This document shows positions 37,820 through 48,084 of a stretch of 64,000 bases of DNA, piece after piece. A program made the position numbers and the translations under genes. Every line of letters begins with the position of its first letter. Position 1 is the first letter of the stretch. The stretch covers positions 372,001-436,000 of the forward strand of contig NW_026570327.1 of assembly GCF_019649055.1 (NCBI RefSeq). The letters run 5' to 3'. The notes under the pieces are model-generated. The model searched no databases and was not told the origin of the DNA. It saw nothing but the letters and a program-made list of their open reading frames with translations. Source of the stretch: Paramacrobiotus metropolitanus (taxonomy: Eukaryota > Tardigrada > Eutardigrada > Parachela > Macrobiotidae).

Positions 37820-39139
37820 ATGTCGCTGAACCGAAACGACACTGGCACGTTTTCTAGGAAACCTGGCGACAACGACGCGGCCATGCCGATCGCGTCAGGT
37901 TCAGGTCTTGGTGCCACATCGAAGAATGGCGTTGCTGAAAAGAAAGCTAAAGCAGCGTCGTCGTCAGCAGCGAAAACGGACAGCAATTCTGGAGCGACGA
38001 AGGAGCCTGGAACGCTGTCAGATGCTGAAGTCCTGAGCAAATTGACGAAGGCCGGCGTGGAGAATGTGGAGAAGGTAGGGCGATGTGTGAAAGCTGGGAT
38101 AGCTCGGGGTTTCATCCAGCTCGAACGTACTGCAGACTTGGATACTGTTCTTGTTAGTGCTGTGTGTGATGAAGTTTTTGGATTTGAATGCAAGAACAAA
38201 ATCGACGCCACACTGCGAATGGTTCTGCACCAGAAAGACGAAGGTGAGTCTGACTGCTTGTGAACGAAAAAATGGAAAATCTACGCGCTTCCCTGCTACC
38301 GGGGAAGGTTTTCGTAGTTTTTGACTGCGTATGTTAATAACGGTTCAGGTTGGTGTCTTGTTTACTGCGATACGACATCCATAATATCTACAGATATAAA
38401 TCACATAATTATTACAAATTAATCTGATCATTTTACACAGTATTTTCTGCTCCGGTATTGTGACGTCACTTACAGGCAAAAAGCCAAAATCTTATGTGAA
38501 CGTTTTGTTTAACTTCTGGGCGAGCGAAGCGAGCCCGCGTTTCTAATTCAAGACATGTTATTTTAATAATTATTAGGTATTGATGAATACTTGGGATTAG
38601 ACGACTATGCCGTTCGTTGCGACGGATGCGAACAGGGATATTACGTTACCGACTTGTGCACTGCCGATCCAATGTTCTCCGATCCGAAGTATATGCATCA
38701 CTGCGCTGATTGTCCAGGCCTCGGCAAATGCATTGGTAAGACCTGTGTGCGTCCAATTTCCAATCTGGATGTGTCCAGAAGTAATATCATAACAATAATA
38801 GTGTATTTGCTCTTTCCTAGGAGATATACGCGTGCGTCATTGTAAAAAATGTGATGACCACTACTTTGCTGGATCAAATGCGAATTTGAAATGTCCATGC
38901 AGATCTGAGGGTAAGTAGAAGACGTACTTGTCAAGCAATCTATAGTTAGCGTCACATCTTTAGATGGTTCCCTTTTACATAAAGACTACGAGTGTGTGTT
39001 TGAAAACCTGCTCAAAAGAAATGTGATGGGCGCAAAGCGTGTCATACTCGTAAGTTATAAAAGTAACAAATGTTTTCAACACTTTTCGAGCGATTTGGGT
39101 TTACATGTATCCAAAAGAAAGTACATCTGGACGTTATGA
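37820..39139 (+). CDS. Unrecognised protein: helical domain plus Cys-rich putative zinc module, tandem copy 1
   Basis: Exons 37820-38243, 38577-38735, 38821-38910 and 38964-39139, phase 1 at every junction; about 282 residues. Residues 1-70 are Ser/Ala/Lys-rich. A compact domain follows (LSDAEVLSKLTKAGVENVEK, then GRCVKAGIARGFI and TLRMVLHQKD). A Cys/His module comes next: CDGC at its start, then CTAD, HHCADCPGLGKCIG, HCKKCDDHYFAGS and CPC. The spacing suggests two or three zinc sites. I do not recognise the family and assign no function. The last exon could instead splice at a good GTAAGT donor at 39050, so the C-terminus is uncertain. A second, clearly homologous set of exons lies at 41016-41932. 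Confidence 0.7.
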
Positions 39140-41015
39140 TATAAATTTTACATTAGCTATGACTTTAGGGTATGTTTTCTTTTTTTTTAATAATAAGTGT
39201 TTGTCATTGCTATGGCTCAGTACTTGACTATGTAACATGATCGCAAGCGCCGGTACACTAATTGAAAGTTAAACTTTAAACATTAAAATATGTTTTAGTT
39301 ACGGTATCCTCTGTTACTTTAAATGTTTTAACCCGCTGACGACCATTGGTGTTAGGGCGCAACATGCTCTTCAGAATGTTTCTCTCAATTACCCATAGCA
39401 ATTAATCGATATGTCATAGCGTGATCAGCATTACAGGACTTCACCGTAGCAATAAAAAAACAAGCCATACTTGTATCTTAAGTTACTCAAGAACCACGAG
39501 CTCGCGAAAGTCGCGAATTTCGAACTTTCTGACCTCCCGAAGGTCCTGCTAATTAACTAATTAGTACAGTACCTGAGACAATTATTCTGAAGTAATTCAG
39601 TAGAGTACAATCAGTGATGCTTTACTAAGAAATGTTAAGCATGGGTCCTGAAAGTTAAACAATAGATAGCCATAGTCCATCAAAAACTCGTGTTGCGCGC
39701 ACACACCATTGGGCATGTATGGTCCTAAAGTACAGGCGGGCGCATATTCGACACATGGTTTTAACATGTTAATCGAATAAGGGCCTGTCGGTTCGAACTT
39801 ATAACTTTCACCATGTGGTTCTGCTTACCGGAACTTTTCCAAAAAAGATTTAGTTGAGCGGCACCCTGGGCGGTCGGCTATCGCCCTCAAACAAACGAAT
39901 GGAATTCGTTTCCGGGCAACGAAACTTGTGCGTGGAAGTTAAGTTACTTGTGCGTGGAAGCCATTTTTCGTAATCTACTCTGTAGTATAGCTATGTCGTA
40001 TCACAGCGCATCAGTGTAACAACCCTGCCGTTGGCCTTTACACCAACTGGAACAGCGCACGGTGGAGGGGTACAAAGAAAACAGCACATCGGCATCCTGC
40101 AGCCGTGAATATAATCGCTATTACAATAAGCGTATAGCCGGTGGTGACCTTAGCGGAAGGTGTATAACTGACTTCCGCTAATGTTGCGTTCATGGTTTCG
40201 GACGCTGCATTCCAGAACTTTTAGTGCGAGCGTAGTCGCATCACTACTGCACCTGCAGCCATGCAAAGGCAGTGGCGACATTCATGAACTGTGCAAGCGT
40301 TGATCATGCAAACAGTGTAACGGCAACTCGGCAGAATACTTATAGGAAGGCTGTCGCGTAAAGTCTTGCGAAGCGTAAAGAATAATAATTTTAAAAAAGG
40401 TTGTTGAAATTCGCTATTTTTGTTGTGTCCGGTTATCTATCAATCACTGAATCATGCAAAAACCGTTTCTTTCACTTTCGGTTTTTGCTGACCAGTGGTC
40501 ACTTTACTGACCATTGGAATACCCTGGTTTTGAAGTAATTTTTATGTACTATACGATGAACGTTTTTATTTCTGTCAGTTCTTGCTTGCTGAATTATTAT
40601 AGAATTATGCGTTTTATGATTAGGACCGTCTACGCCCAATGGTGTTGCTAAACACCCATGTCACCGCCGGTGACCTATGGTCAGCACAAGCACACAAAAA
40701 ATTCCCTTTCTTAATTGAATTTTTTTATTGGGAAATCCTGGTTTTCAAGAAGAAACTCCCACCCCTTCGGGTAGTGGGCGTTGGGGGGTTAAACCTCTTC
40801 TTGGTGTGCTTTGTTTTTCGAATTCCGCTTTTTTCAGTTATTAGCGTGCGTTAGAAATCAACCGGTAGGCGCTTGCCGCTAGTTGTTGATTTGAAATTGT
40901 ATGGATCTCGGTTTTGCCATCCTTCGCTGGGTTTGCAACTTTACAGTAGTGTAATTTTCAGCATGTAAATGTTAGAATTGAGTCTCATGATTCATTTCCG
41001 AGTTTCCATTTCTAG
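39140..41015. other. Gap between the two cysteine-rich copies
   Basis: About 1.9 kb with no convincing exon. A direct repeat of ACTTGTGCGTGGAAG occurs at about 39926 and 39947. An initial exon of copy 2, or an exon linking both copies into one gene, could be hidden here. The open frame at 40639-40854 has no features. Confidence 0.4.
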
Positions 41016-41932
41016 GAAAATCGGTATCGAAGGCCTCGAACGATGAATCTGATGACGAATGCGAAACTGATGAAGACAGTGAATCTGATTCTGAGGAAGA
41101 TTCCGATATGGATGAGGAGGCTCCATCTCTTGCTGACTGCATCCTTGGTTTGATGAAGGATTTCGCATCGAAAAACCAGGCCACGATTCCTACCGGGCCG
41201 CAGGCTATGACCGGCGATCAGGTTCTGGAAAAACTGAGGCGTCTTGGTGTGGAGAATTTGGACAAAGTTAGTGGATGTGTAAAAGCCGGTATCGCCCGCG
41301 GTTTCATCAAGCTGGAGACTGCCAGTGATTTGGATAAAGTGATCGTTGCAAAGACGGGCAATAAAATTCTGCCAACGGATTGTACTCATAAAGTCGAGGC
41401 TACTGTAAAAATGGTACTGCATCAGAAGGATTGGGGTGAGTTTTTCCACTGGCAGTTATGCAACAGGTTAACGCTGAGTGCTACTATTTATGACATCTGC
41501 ACAAACGTAATTTTGCTGTCCTTTAGGTGGAGATGAGTATAATTGCATAAAAAATGAACATCCCGTTTACTGTGGTAAATGCGGCGAAGGCTATTTCGTT
41601 TCGTGGATTTGCGGGGGAGAGCCGACACTCTGCTACTCGAAGCACATGAACCACTGCAAAAAATGCCCGGATTTAGGAGTGTGTTTGGGTGAGCTTTTTC
41701 ACTAAAGCATTCAAATGGATTTCCAGTTATTTTCCACATATTTGTTTGAATTATACTTAGTCTGAATTTTACTGTAGGATGCTGCCGTGAAGATCACTGT
41801 GACCGATGTGGTAAACACTATTTTGCTGGATCCATGAGAGATATGCCATGCGACTGCGATGAAGTGGAGGAGACTCGAAAAACTGTTCTACGCTGCTTAT
41901 TGGAGAATGTCAATAAAACTGGCAAAAAATAG
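41016..41932 (+). CDS. Unrecognised protein: helical domain plus Cys-rich putative zinc module, tandem copy 2
   Basis: Exons 41016-41435, 41527-41688 and 41778-41932, phase 1 throughout. The first exon enters from an acceptor (TTCTAG) in phase 1, so its true start may be an unseen upstream exon or the in-frame ATG at 41108. An acidic Ser/Asp/Glu stretch precedes the shared domain (DQVLEKLRRLGVENLDK, GCVKAGIARGFIKLE, KMVLHQKD). The Cys module repeats with the same order and spacing as copy 1: CGKC, HMNHCKKCPDLGVCLG, HCDRCGKHYFAGS and CDC. The last exon merges what are two exons in copy 1, so an intron was lost or gained after duplication. The protein ends in KTGKK. Function unknown. Confidence 0.7.
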
Positions 41933-42448
41933 TAGAGGATGTATTGTACAATGATTAAAGACCGAAATCGTTATGCTGCATAACTTTGTGTACGATATGT
42001 GTAGTACACTTCTTCAAGATGACCAAAAATCATGAGATCTCGATTGGAAACTAAATGGAAAGTTTTTGCTCTTGCTTTACGCATTGCTGTCATCTATGAT
42101 GTTTGCAATTTACATATCCGCGATCTATTTCACAACAGTACTGTAATCGTACAGGCGTACTCGTTCGCTGCTTAGCTGAGCTTTCGTATAAAGTAGTAAT
42201 TTTGGTTGTAGACTTCCAAGTAAATAACTTGCTAACGACATCGATAATCACCAGAACTGTTGTTTTATTTTTTCATTTTGTTGCCCAGATGCTATACCCT
42301 GTTAAGGGTTGTTTTTTCGGCAGCTGAAAATGCATTAAAGGTCATTCAATAAGATCTCAAGCTTCGCAGACCATCATAGAGATGGACAACGTGTTTGGCG
42401 GTCACTGTTTGCCAATTCGAAAGCGCAATAAGGTGACAAGTTCAGAAT
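41933..42448. other. Intergenic, convergent cysteine-rich copy 2 / FABP 3' ends
   Basis: No exon or RNA gene seen. Confidence 0.5.
42264..42269 (-). terminator. Poly(A) signal of FABP
   Basis: AATAAA on the minus strand, 180 bases below the stop codon. Confidence 0.5.
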
Positions 42449-43164
42449 TTAAACGCGCTTGTAGTGGCGGACGGCCTTTCCACCGTTCCAGGTGTAGGTC
42501 TGCAAACACAAGGACATTCATTAATCACGTTTCCGTTTTAAAAAATTTTACAGTAGACTTACCAGGGTCAGACCATCATCACGGAATTCGTGATCAATGG
42601 TGGCGGTGAATCCGCTCTCCAAGGTCTGCTTCTGGACCAGACGGTCACCGTTCAAGGTGTAGGTGGCCTTGATGTTCTTGCCACTGGGGGTCTTCTCGTT
42701 GACCTCCTCGTTCAGCTTGAACTTGACGTCCTTGTTGATGACCTCGCTGGTGATCTTCATGGTGTACTCATCACCAGACTTGCTGAATTCGAGGGTGGGA
42801 CGGAGCTGTTTGCCGATTTCTAAACATCACATTGAGAACAAGCTTATTTTGAGTGAATTCAAATCTCAACAACATTTGGTCGCTGCACTGCTTAATCGTT
42901 ATAATTTACTTTTTATAAATATCAAGAAAAAACAGCGCTAACCGTTGACAGCGCCCATTATTTATGCAGAAGATAAAGTAGAAGGCATATTAAAATATTA
43001 CGAAAAAATACTTATACTTAAAAAATTTTACTGGTACTCATGATCAGAGTAAACACACAATTACACATACCGATGTGCTCCTCGCTCAAACCGGTGGCAC
43101 GGAGGTACTGTTCGAAGTTGCCATCGTCATTCTGGTATTCGTACTTTCCGGCGATTTTGGCCAT
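42449..43164 (-). CDS. Cytosolic fatty-acid-binding protein
   Basis: Three exons: 43164-43071, 42819-42563 and 42499-42449 (phases 1 and 0 match); 133 residues, the usual length for the intracellular lipid-binding family. It starts MAKIAGKYEYQNDDGNFEQY, the family's first strand (usually GxY/W..). The helix pair and strands follow, and the C-terminus is TWNGGKAVRHYKRV, where the family normally places carboxylate-binding Arg and Tyr. There is no signal peptide, so it is cytosolic and not one of the secreted desiccation-related relatives. The role is to carry fatty acids or similar ligands. Many Lys and Glu codons and strong C-ending codon use suggest high expression, as does a clear TATA box. 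Confidence 0.95.
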
Positions 43165-43251
43165 TTTGTTGGGAGGAGTATTCGAAATAGCAGACAGTAA
43201 AATTCAAGAAAGTCAGGAGATGAAAGATACAGTCGCCCAGCCGAACAAGCG

Positions 43252-43259
43252 TATTTATA
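43252..43259 (-). promoter_or_regulatory. TATA box of the FABP gene
   Basis: TATAAATA on the minus strand, 88 bases upstream of the FABP ATG; it would place transcription start near 43225, leaving a 5' UTR of about 60 bases. Confidence 0.7.
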
Positions 43260-43669
43260 CCCAGCTCTACCGGCAAATTTACACGTAACACAGATAAGAC
43301 ACACAAACAAGTCCAGTTATTTAAGTTGTCTGGCCTGGACGGCATTGTCCACAAGAAGATACACACACAACCACAGACGTTTCCAATAAGACCAATAGAT
43401 TTTCATGCAAAACCGATAAAGGTCGCCTTCATTATCACAATTCACGCTATTCCAACAAATGTCTTTGGTAAAATGGATTTGTCAAAACAACACTGGAAAC
43501 TCGATAAGATGCATGCGTAGGCCAACTTCCAACCTTCTTTTCTTGATAACGGTTGATACGATGCCCTATGCGTTATTTAAATAATTACGAAATTTAAGGA
43601 AACAGAGTGCGATAGGAAATTCGTCCGCGATACGGACTCACCTGCATAACCGAATGACACGCGTCCACA
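43260..43669. other. Intergenic, RP9 3' end / FABP upstream
   Basis: No exon or RNA gene seen; includes the RP9 3' UTR. Confidence 0.45.
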
Positions 43670-45574
43670 TCAGCTTCTGGACCTTGACCTCCGCTTTTTA
43701 TGCTTGTGGTCTTTCCTGTCAGATCTGCCGCTACGTCGGTCAGATTCGGACTCGCACCGCTTAGATTTCTTTTTATCTTTCTTTTTCTTCTTCCTTTTCT
43801 TGTCTTGCTTCGTTGACTCGTTATCGGAGCTTTCAGAATTCAGTAAGGCTTGTAACTGCTTAATGCGCTCTTCCTTCTGTTCTTTTTTTCGTTCCATCAT
43901 AAACTCGTGCATGGGATCTTCATGACTCTGCGAAAACATAATAATATGCAACACTAATTTTTTCTCATATTAATTTTTTATCATTCCACGGTGTGCACAA
44001 AGATCATGGGAATCGATATAACATGCTAATTAGAATGCAATCTTTTACTTATCGTTAGATTCGATCGTCTGTTTCACGCATTAAGAAGTATGAACACGCG
44101 AGCATACATAGCGAAATTTCTCAATGTTCCTGTTGCCGGAATAAAACAGTGGGCATTCCTTATCTCCGGATCGGTGGCCATAATTTTTGCATTTCCAACC
44201 TACGATCGAAATACTTAAAGCACTTGTGTGCGTTACGTAACTTACGTTACTGTTACTGTAATAAGACCTTCTCTAGACCGCCCTAAAGAACACAAGACAG
44301 TCAGTCTGGGGGCACTTCTACATACTTTTGTAAAATCAGTAATTCCCGTACAGAAGCGCCTATACAAACAATTGCAGCCTATTTTCAATTATACAAACTT
44401 TTGCAGAATGCTATGAAAAAAATCGCACGTTTTCCACCAGATACGGCCTACATAAATTTACCTATTGTGGTACAGTACAGTACATCACAGTTCACAAACA
44501 GCATTCAGCAGTTACAAACTGTTAGCACAGTTACCCGCGAAAAAAATAATTACTATGTGTTCGCATACTATAGTTCTACAGGTGGAAATTCAACTCGAAA
44601 ACTAGTGTATACTGATAAGGGATCACTTCACTCACACTGCATAACCTTTACCTCCTTTCCCAAAGGCATCTGGAAACAAAACCCAATTAGTCCATTCACT
44701 TTGTGCTAAAATTCTAGACAAATAGTGACTGGAACAAGTAAAATATTTTTCTTCAATTCATTAATCAGACGTGCATTCACTAATATTAAAATGCCAACTA
44801 TTCAAATAATCAATTAAATAATATAAATATAAAAAATTAAATATAAAACATAACAGAAAAGCGGCGCAAAAAAAACTGCACAAGTTCTGCAATGCAACAT
44901 AACATGATAACAAGCAAAACTTTAGAAATTTACTACATTAAACCCACAGCCCACAGGTACCACACAGCTAATCAGTACTCGAACTTAATTTTAAAATTAG
45001 TACTACAAGAACATGCAATAACGAACAAGGAAAAATTGTAAACATTGGTCATTGCACCATCAATTTGCAGGCAAACTTAAAACTGATCGGCTAATTCAGC
45101 TCATATAATACAGATATGGATACCTGTACATGTAGTCTGTAGACAACTAAAAACAAAGTAAGGCCTGAGCCAAATTTGAACACATTATTCTTAAATTTCA
45201 GGCGCTTATGCCTTCTCGTACCCACAACCCTTTACTTGGCGCACTTGCTAAAAACTCTCTGGCAGCTTGATTTTGTGGAAGATCGGGAATACAATCTTCC
45301 GGCCGCTCTTCATCTTCCCTGATAAAGCCAGGCGGAGGGGCCTCGTAGCTGAAATAAAAATGCAAATAAAATCGTACGTGATACTGAATATGCCATCACC
45401 GGAAATGTCCACAACTAAATTTATTACGTACAAGGTGTCAATATGCTTCAATGCTGCCACAAGACTCTGGTCAATGGAACTGGAGGAACTCTTCCCTGCT
45501 TTTCTAGAGGATTCTCCATCCCTGTCGTCCGCACTCCGCGACCGACTCTCATCCTCCCTCTTAGATCGATGCAT
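43670..45574 (-). CDS. RP9: RP9 homologue (PIM1-associated splicing-related protein)
   Basis: Five exons: 45574-45432, 45348-45222, 44669-44636, 44199-44108 and 43927-43670. Phases close; 217 residues, human 221. The order matches human RP9: an Arg/Ser-rich start, LKHIDTFYEAPPPGFI, EDCIPDLPQNQAAREFLASA, KGLW, the 11-codon exon MPLGKEVKVMQ, and a CCHC zinc knuckle (CWKCKNYGHRSGDKEC). SHEDPMHEF and a Lys-rich, RS-type tail follow. The tiny third exon is confirmed because it supplies the first base of the Cys codon in CWKC. RP9 is a nuclear protein linked to pre-mRNA splicing and phosphorylated by PIM1 kinase; mutation in human has been linked to retinitis pigmentosa. Located head-to-head with homeodomain copy 2. 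Confidence 0.95.
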
Positions 45575-45784
45575 TGGGAATTCAAAAGAACTATGGATAA
45601 CAGAGCCGGCAAGACTGAAAGAGAAATAATAATATCACAGATCTGCAGTTTCGAGCAATAACCAAATCATTCAGTCTTGACTCTTGCCTAAAAAGTTAAA
45701 AACTGGTACTTACATTTTTAACGGTGAAACTTTTGTTGCACAAGTGTTAAAGAATGAAAAATTTGAAAAATTTTCGACTAGGGA

Positions 45785-45812
45785 GCGCTTGCGCTGCTGA
45801 CAGCGCGAGCGC
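45785..45812. repeat. GC-rich inverted repeat upstream of homeodomain copy 2
   Basis: GCGCTTGCGCTG at 45785-45796 pairs with CAGCGCGAGCGC at 45801-45812 (11 of 12 bases) around a 4-base loop, 18 bases before a TATA box. Confidence 0.75.
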
Positions 45813-45830
45813 CCACGAGCGTTAGCTGCC

Positions 45831-45836
45831 TATAAA
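45831..45836 (+). promoter_or_regulatory. TATA box of homeodomain copy 2
   Basis: TATAAA preceded by GC-rich sequence, about 150 bases upstream of the ancestral start codon at 45983 and 200 upstream of the ATG at 46033. Confidence 0.6.
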
Positions 45837-46032
45837 GCAAAGCACCGGAAGACGTCTACAGGAAAGTTGTGCCGAAAATCCTATTGAGTTGTTTTGGTTT
45901 ATTCTAGCAAAATCTACAAGTATTTGTGGCAATAAGCAACGGTGGATTATTACAAAAAGTGACGAACAACTATTGCTGCGAAATGAGTTACCGCGGTCGA
46001 CGATCCAAATTGACGGATGACAATGTTGAGCG

Positions 46033-47603
46033 ATGAAAGAATTGTATCAGAATGGGGTAGCCCATCGCAACATTGCGAAGGAAAAGGGAATCTCCGAAAC
46101 GAATATGCGGCGCATTATTAGTTCCCACGGTATTCCGAAACGTGAGCGGAAATTAGCGACTTTGTTGTCTCCTCAACAGGAAGATGAACTGGTCAAGTTT
46201 TTGGTGTCGCTGGGTCCTTTTGGGGGAAAATATGTAGCGCTCCGGAATTTGATGGAAGAATTCGCCCGTGAAAATGGTAAAATTAATTTCATCATATAAT
46301 TCCACCAAATGTGGAGTTTTTTGCTTTTTGTCGCTTGTGTGCTCAAGTTGTGAATGCAACTTTGTTGATGTACGGCAGTATAGGCGTAAAAATCATTAGG
46401 CGATTATTATGATACGACTGCGCTTTGCAGACATGCAGTGCACATTCACATATTTCTGGCGCGATGGCTTCGTGCGACGGAATCGTCAGCGTCTGCCGGC
46501 TCACTTTATTAAGCTGCTCAGTCCCAGAGGAACATCTTTGACGAGCGGGTATGATGATGATTTGGACATCCTGAGGGCGATGAATTCCAGAAGGCGCCCC
46601 CGGAGGATATTAACCGAAGACGATGCGGGCGTAAAGGAGCCCAGCGTGTGGAAACAGAAGCCGAAGTTGAATGTCCACGAGCGCGCCGTCAAAGAGACAC
46701 GGAAGGCGTTCATCCATGGCGGACTGACCAAGGAAGAGGCCAACGAACTTCTCGTGCGACTGCGAGTCGAAGGTGGGTTTTTGTGAAATATATAGTTCAC
46801 GTTGCGGAGAGTATGAAATTCGCGATGATAAAATTGACATAGGTACTTGAAGTAAACATTTTCAGAGTAGTTAGCAGTTAAGGTCATTCCTTATTAGGAA
46901 TTCCGCAGCCAGTAACCCCCGTGCCACAAATGTCCAGTGATATTCTGTGGGTTACCGCGATTAATAATATTTTCGGCGAGACATCCGGTGAACCGCAACC
47001 GACCTGTTCCACCCAGGAAGCAGTACCGGAAGCGATATTCCCTAATTTTCTTCTCAAGGCAAAGATACCGCCGACTGTAAAATTTGATGTGAACAGGAGA
47101 AGTCCGATGAAGAAGACAGCTTTCCAGGTCCAGGTTCTAGGTATAAATTATATTAGAACGATAGCAGATTATTTTGTTTTGTCTTAAAAACAGCTGATCT
47201 GGTTTAAAGAGAAAGCTTTTCAAAAAAGCACAACATGCGGTGATAAACGAGCCAAACGACTGGGACAGCTGCTGAATCTTTCTCCGACTCAAGTTATCCA
47301 TTGGTAATTGGAAGCATCGTTTTGTGGTGAAACTTGTGACTTTATGCTGTTTTTGTATGAGGACGGGTGTTTGCATGCAGGTTTCATAATACTGCGCGTC
47401 AGAAACGGAAGATGGCGCAAAAGGCGGGTCCGGAAGGAGTAGTCGTACAAGATGCCATTTTGGAGGCGCAAGCTAGTCATGCCATGTTGGGTGGAGAGGA
47501 AGGAGCGCTGGATGGAGGCGAAACGATGCTAGAAAGCGGAGAACATTATACCATGGAGAAGATTAATCAGGAAACACCACAAGGGTTGGTTCTGGAAGGG
47601 TGA
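46033..47603 (+). CDS. Pogo/CENP-B-type HTH plus homeodomain protein, copy 2 (frameshifted N-terminus)
   Basis: Five exons: 46033-46276, 46431-46772, 46898-47140, 47210-47303 and 47381-47603. They give 381 residues with the same intron positions and phases as copy 1, and exon 4 is 94 bases in both. The psq-like HTH (NGVAHRNIAKEKGISETN), the CENP-B-like HTH (LSPQQEDELVKFLVSLG, TYFWRDGFVRR) and the homeodomain with recognition helix QVIHWFHNTARQKRK are all intact. The acidic tail is shorter. The start homologous to copy 1 is an ATG at 45983, but a one-base deletion at about 46031-46033 puts a stop (TGA 46034) in that frame. The ATG at 46033 restores the rest but loses 16-17 residues before the first helix. 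The exon-4 acceptor (TTTAAAG) lacks a good pyrimidine tract. A recent pseudogene, a sequence error or a real shorter protein are all possible. Confidence 0.75.
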
Positions 47604-48084
47604 TATTGCTGTGTTTGTGCGAGTTGCTGTGTAATACTGTACATAGATTTTATACTTGGGTAGTGATAAGAGATTTCTGTTAATAATGCCACAGTCAAAC
47701 TTCTGGTAAGCTTGCCCCAAAAATGACGTGAAATTTCCTCAGCGATCTCTCTGTTTGTGATATGTACGGTATTGGGGCACAATCATTTAATGCAGTTGCA
47801 TTTATCTATTTATAAATGACATTACAAGCTTGCAGTTATATTTTTGTGTCCAAAATAGGAAGTGCAGTTTTTATAATATCTGAAACGTAACTTAACGAAG
47901 AAGGAAGTCACGCTGGGTCGAGCGACTTCAGCGTTTTCTTAAGGATTACGTCACGCTTGGGTAGCAGAATAGCAGCTGGGCCGTAATGCATTAATCGTAA
48001 ATTTTATTTTTTATCAGTATAAAAATTCGCTCTTGAGGCACAAGATCGCTCATCTCACAGAGTGTGGACTTCTACATTTAACAA
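47604..48084. other. Intergenic, convergent homeodomain copy 2 / AKAP17A 3' ends
   Basis: No exon or RNA gene seen. Confidence 0.5.
48003..48008 (-). terminator. Poly(A) signal of AKAP17A
   Basis: AATAAA on the minus strand, 77 bases below the stop codon. Confidence 0.55.

Larger units (their letters stand above)
45575..45982. other. Bidirectional promoter region RP9 / homeodomain copy 2
   Basis: About 0.4 kb between two divergent genes. Contains the GC-rich inverted repeat and TATA box listed separately. Confidence 0.55.

Noticed and set aside
39788-39798. GGTTCGAACTT, similar to a tRNA B box
   Set aside because: The flanking bases cannot form a T-stem, and no A box or acceptor stem lies at the right distance, so no tRNA is supported.
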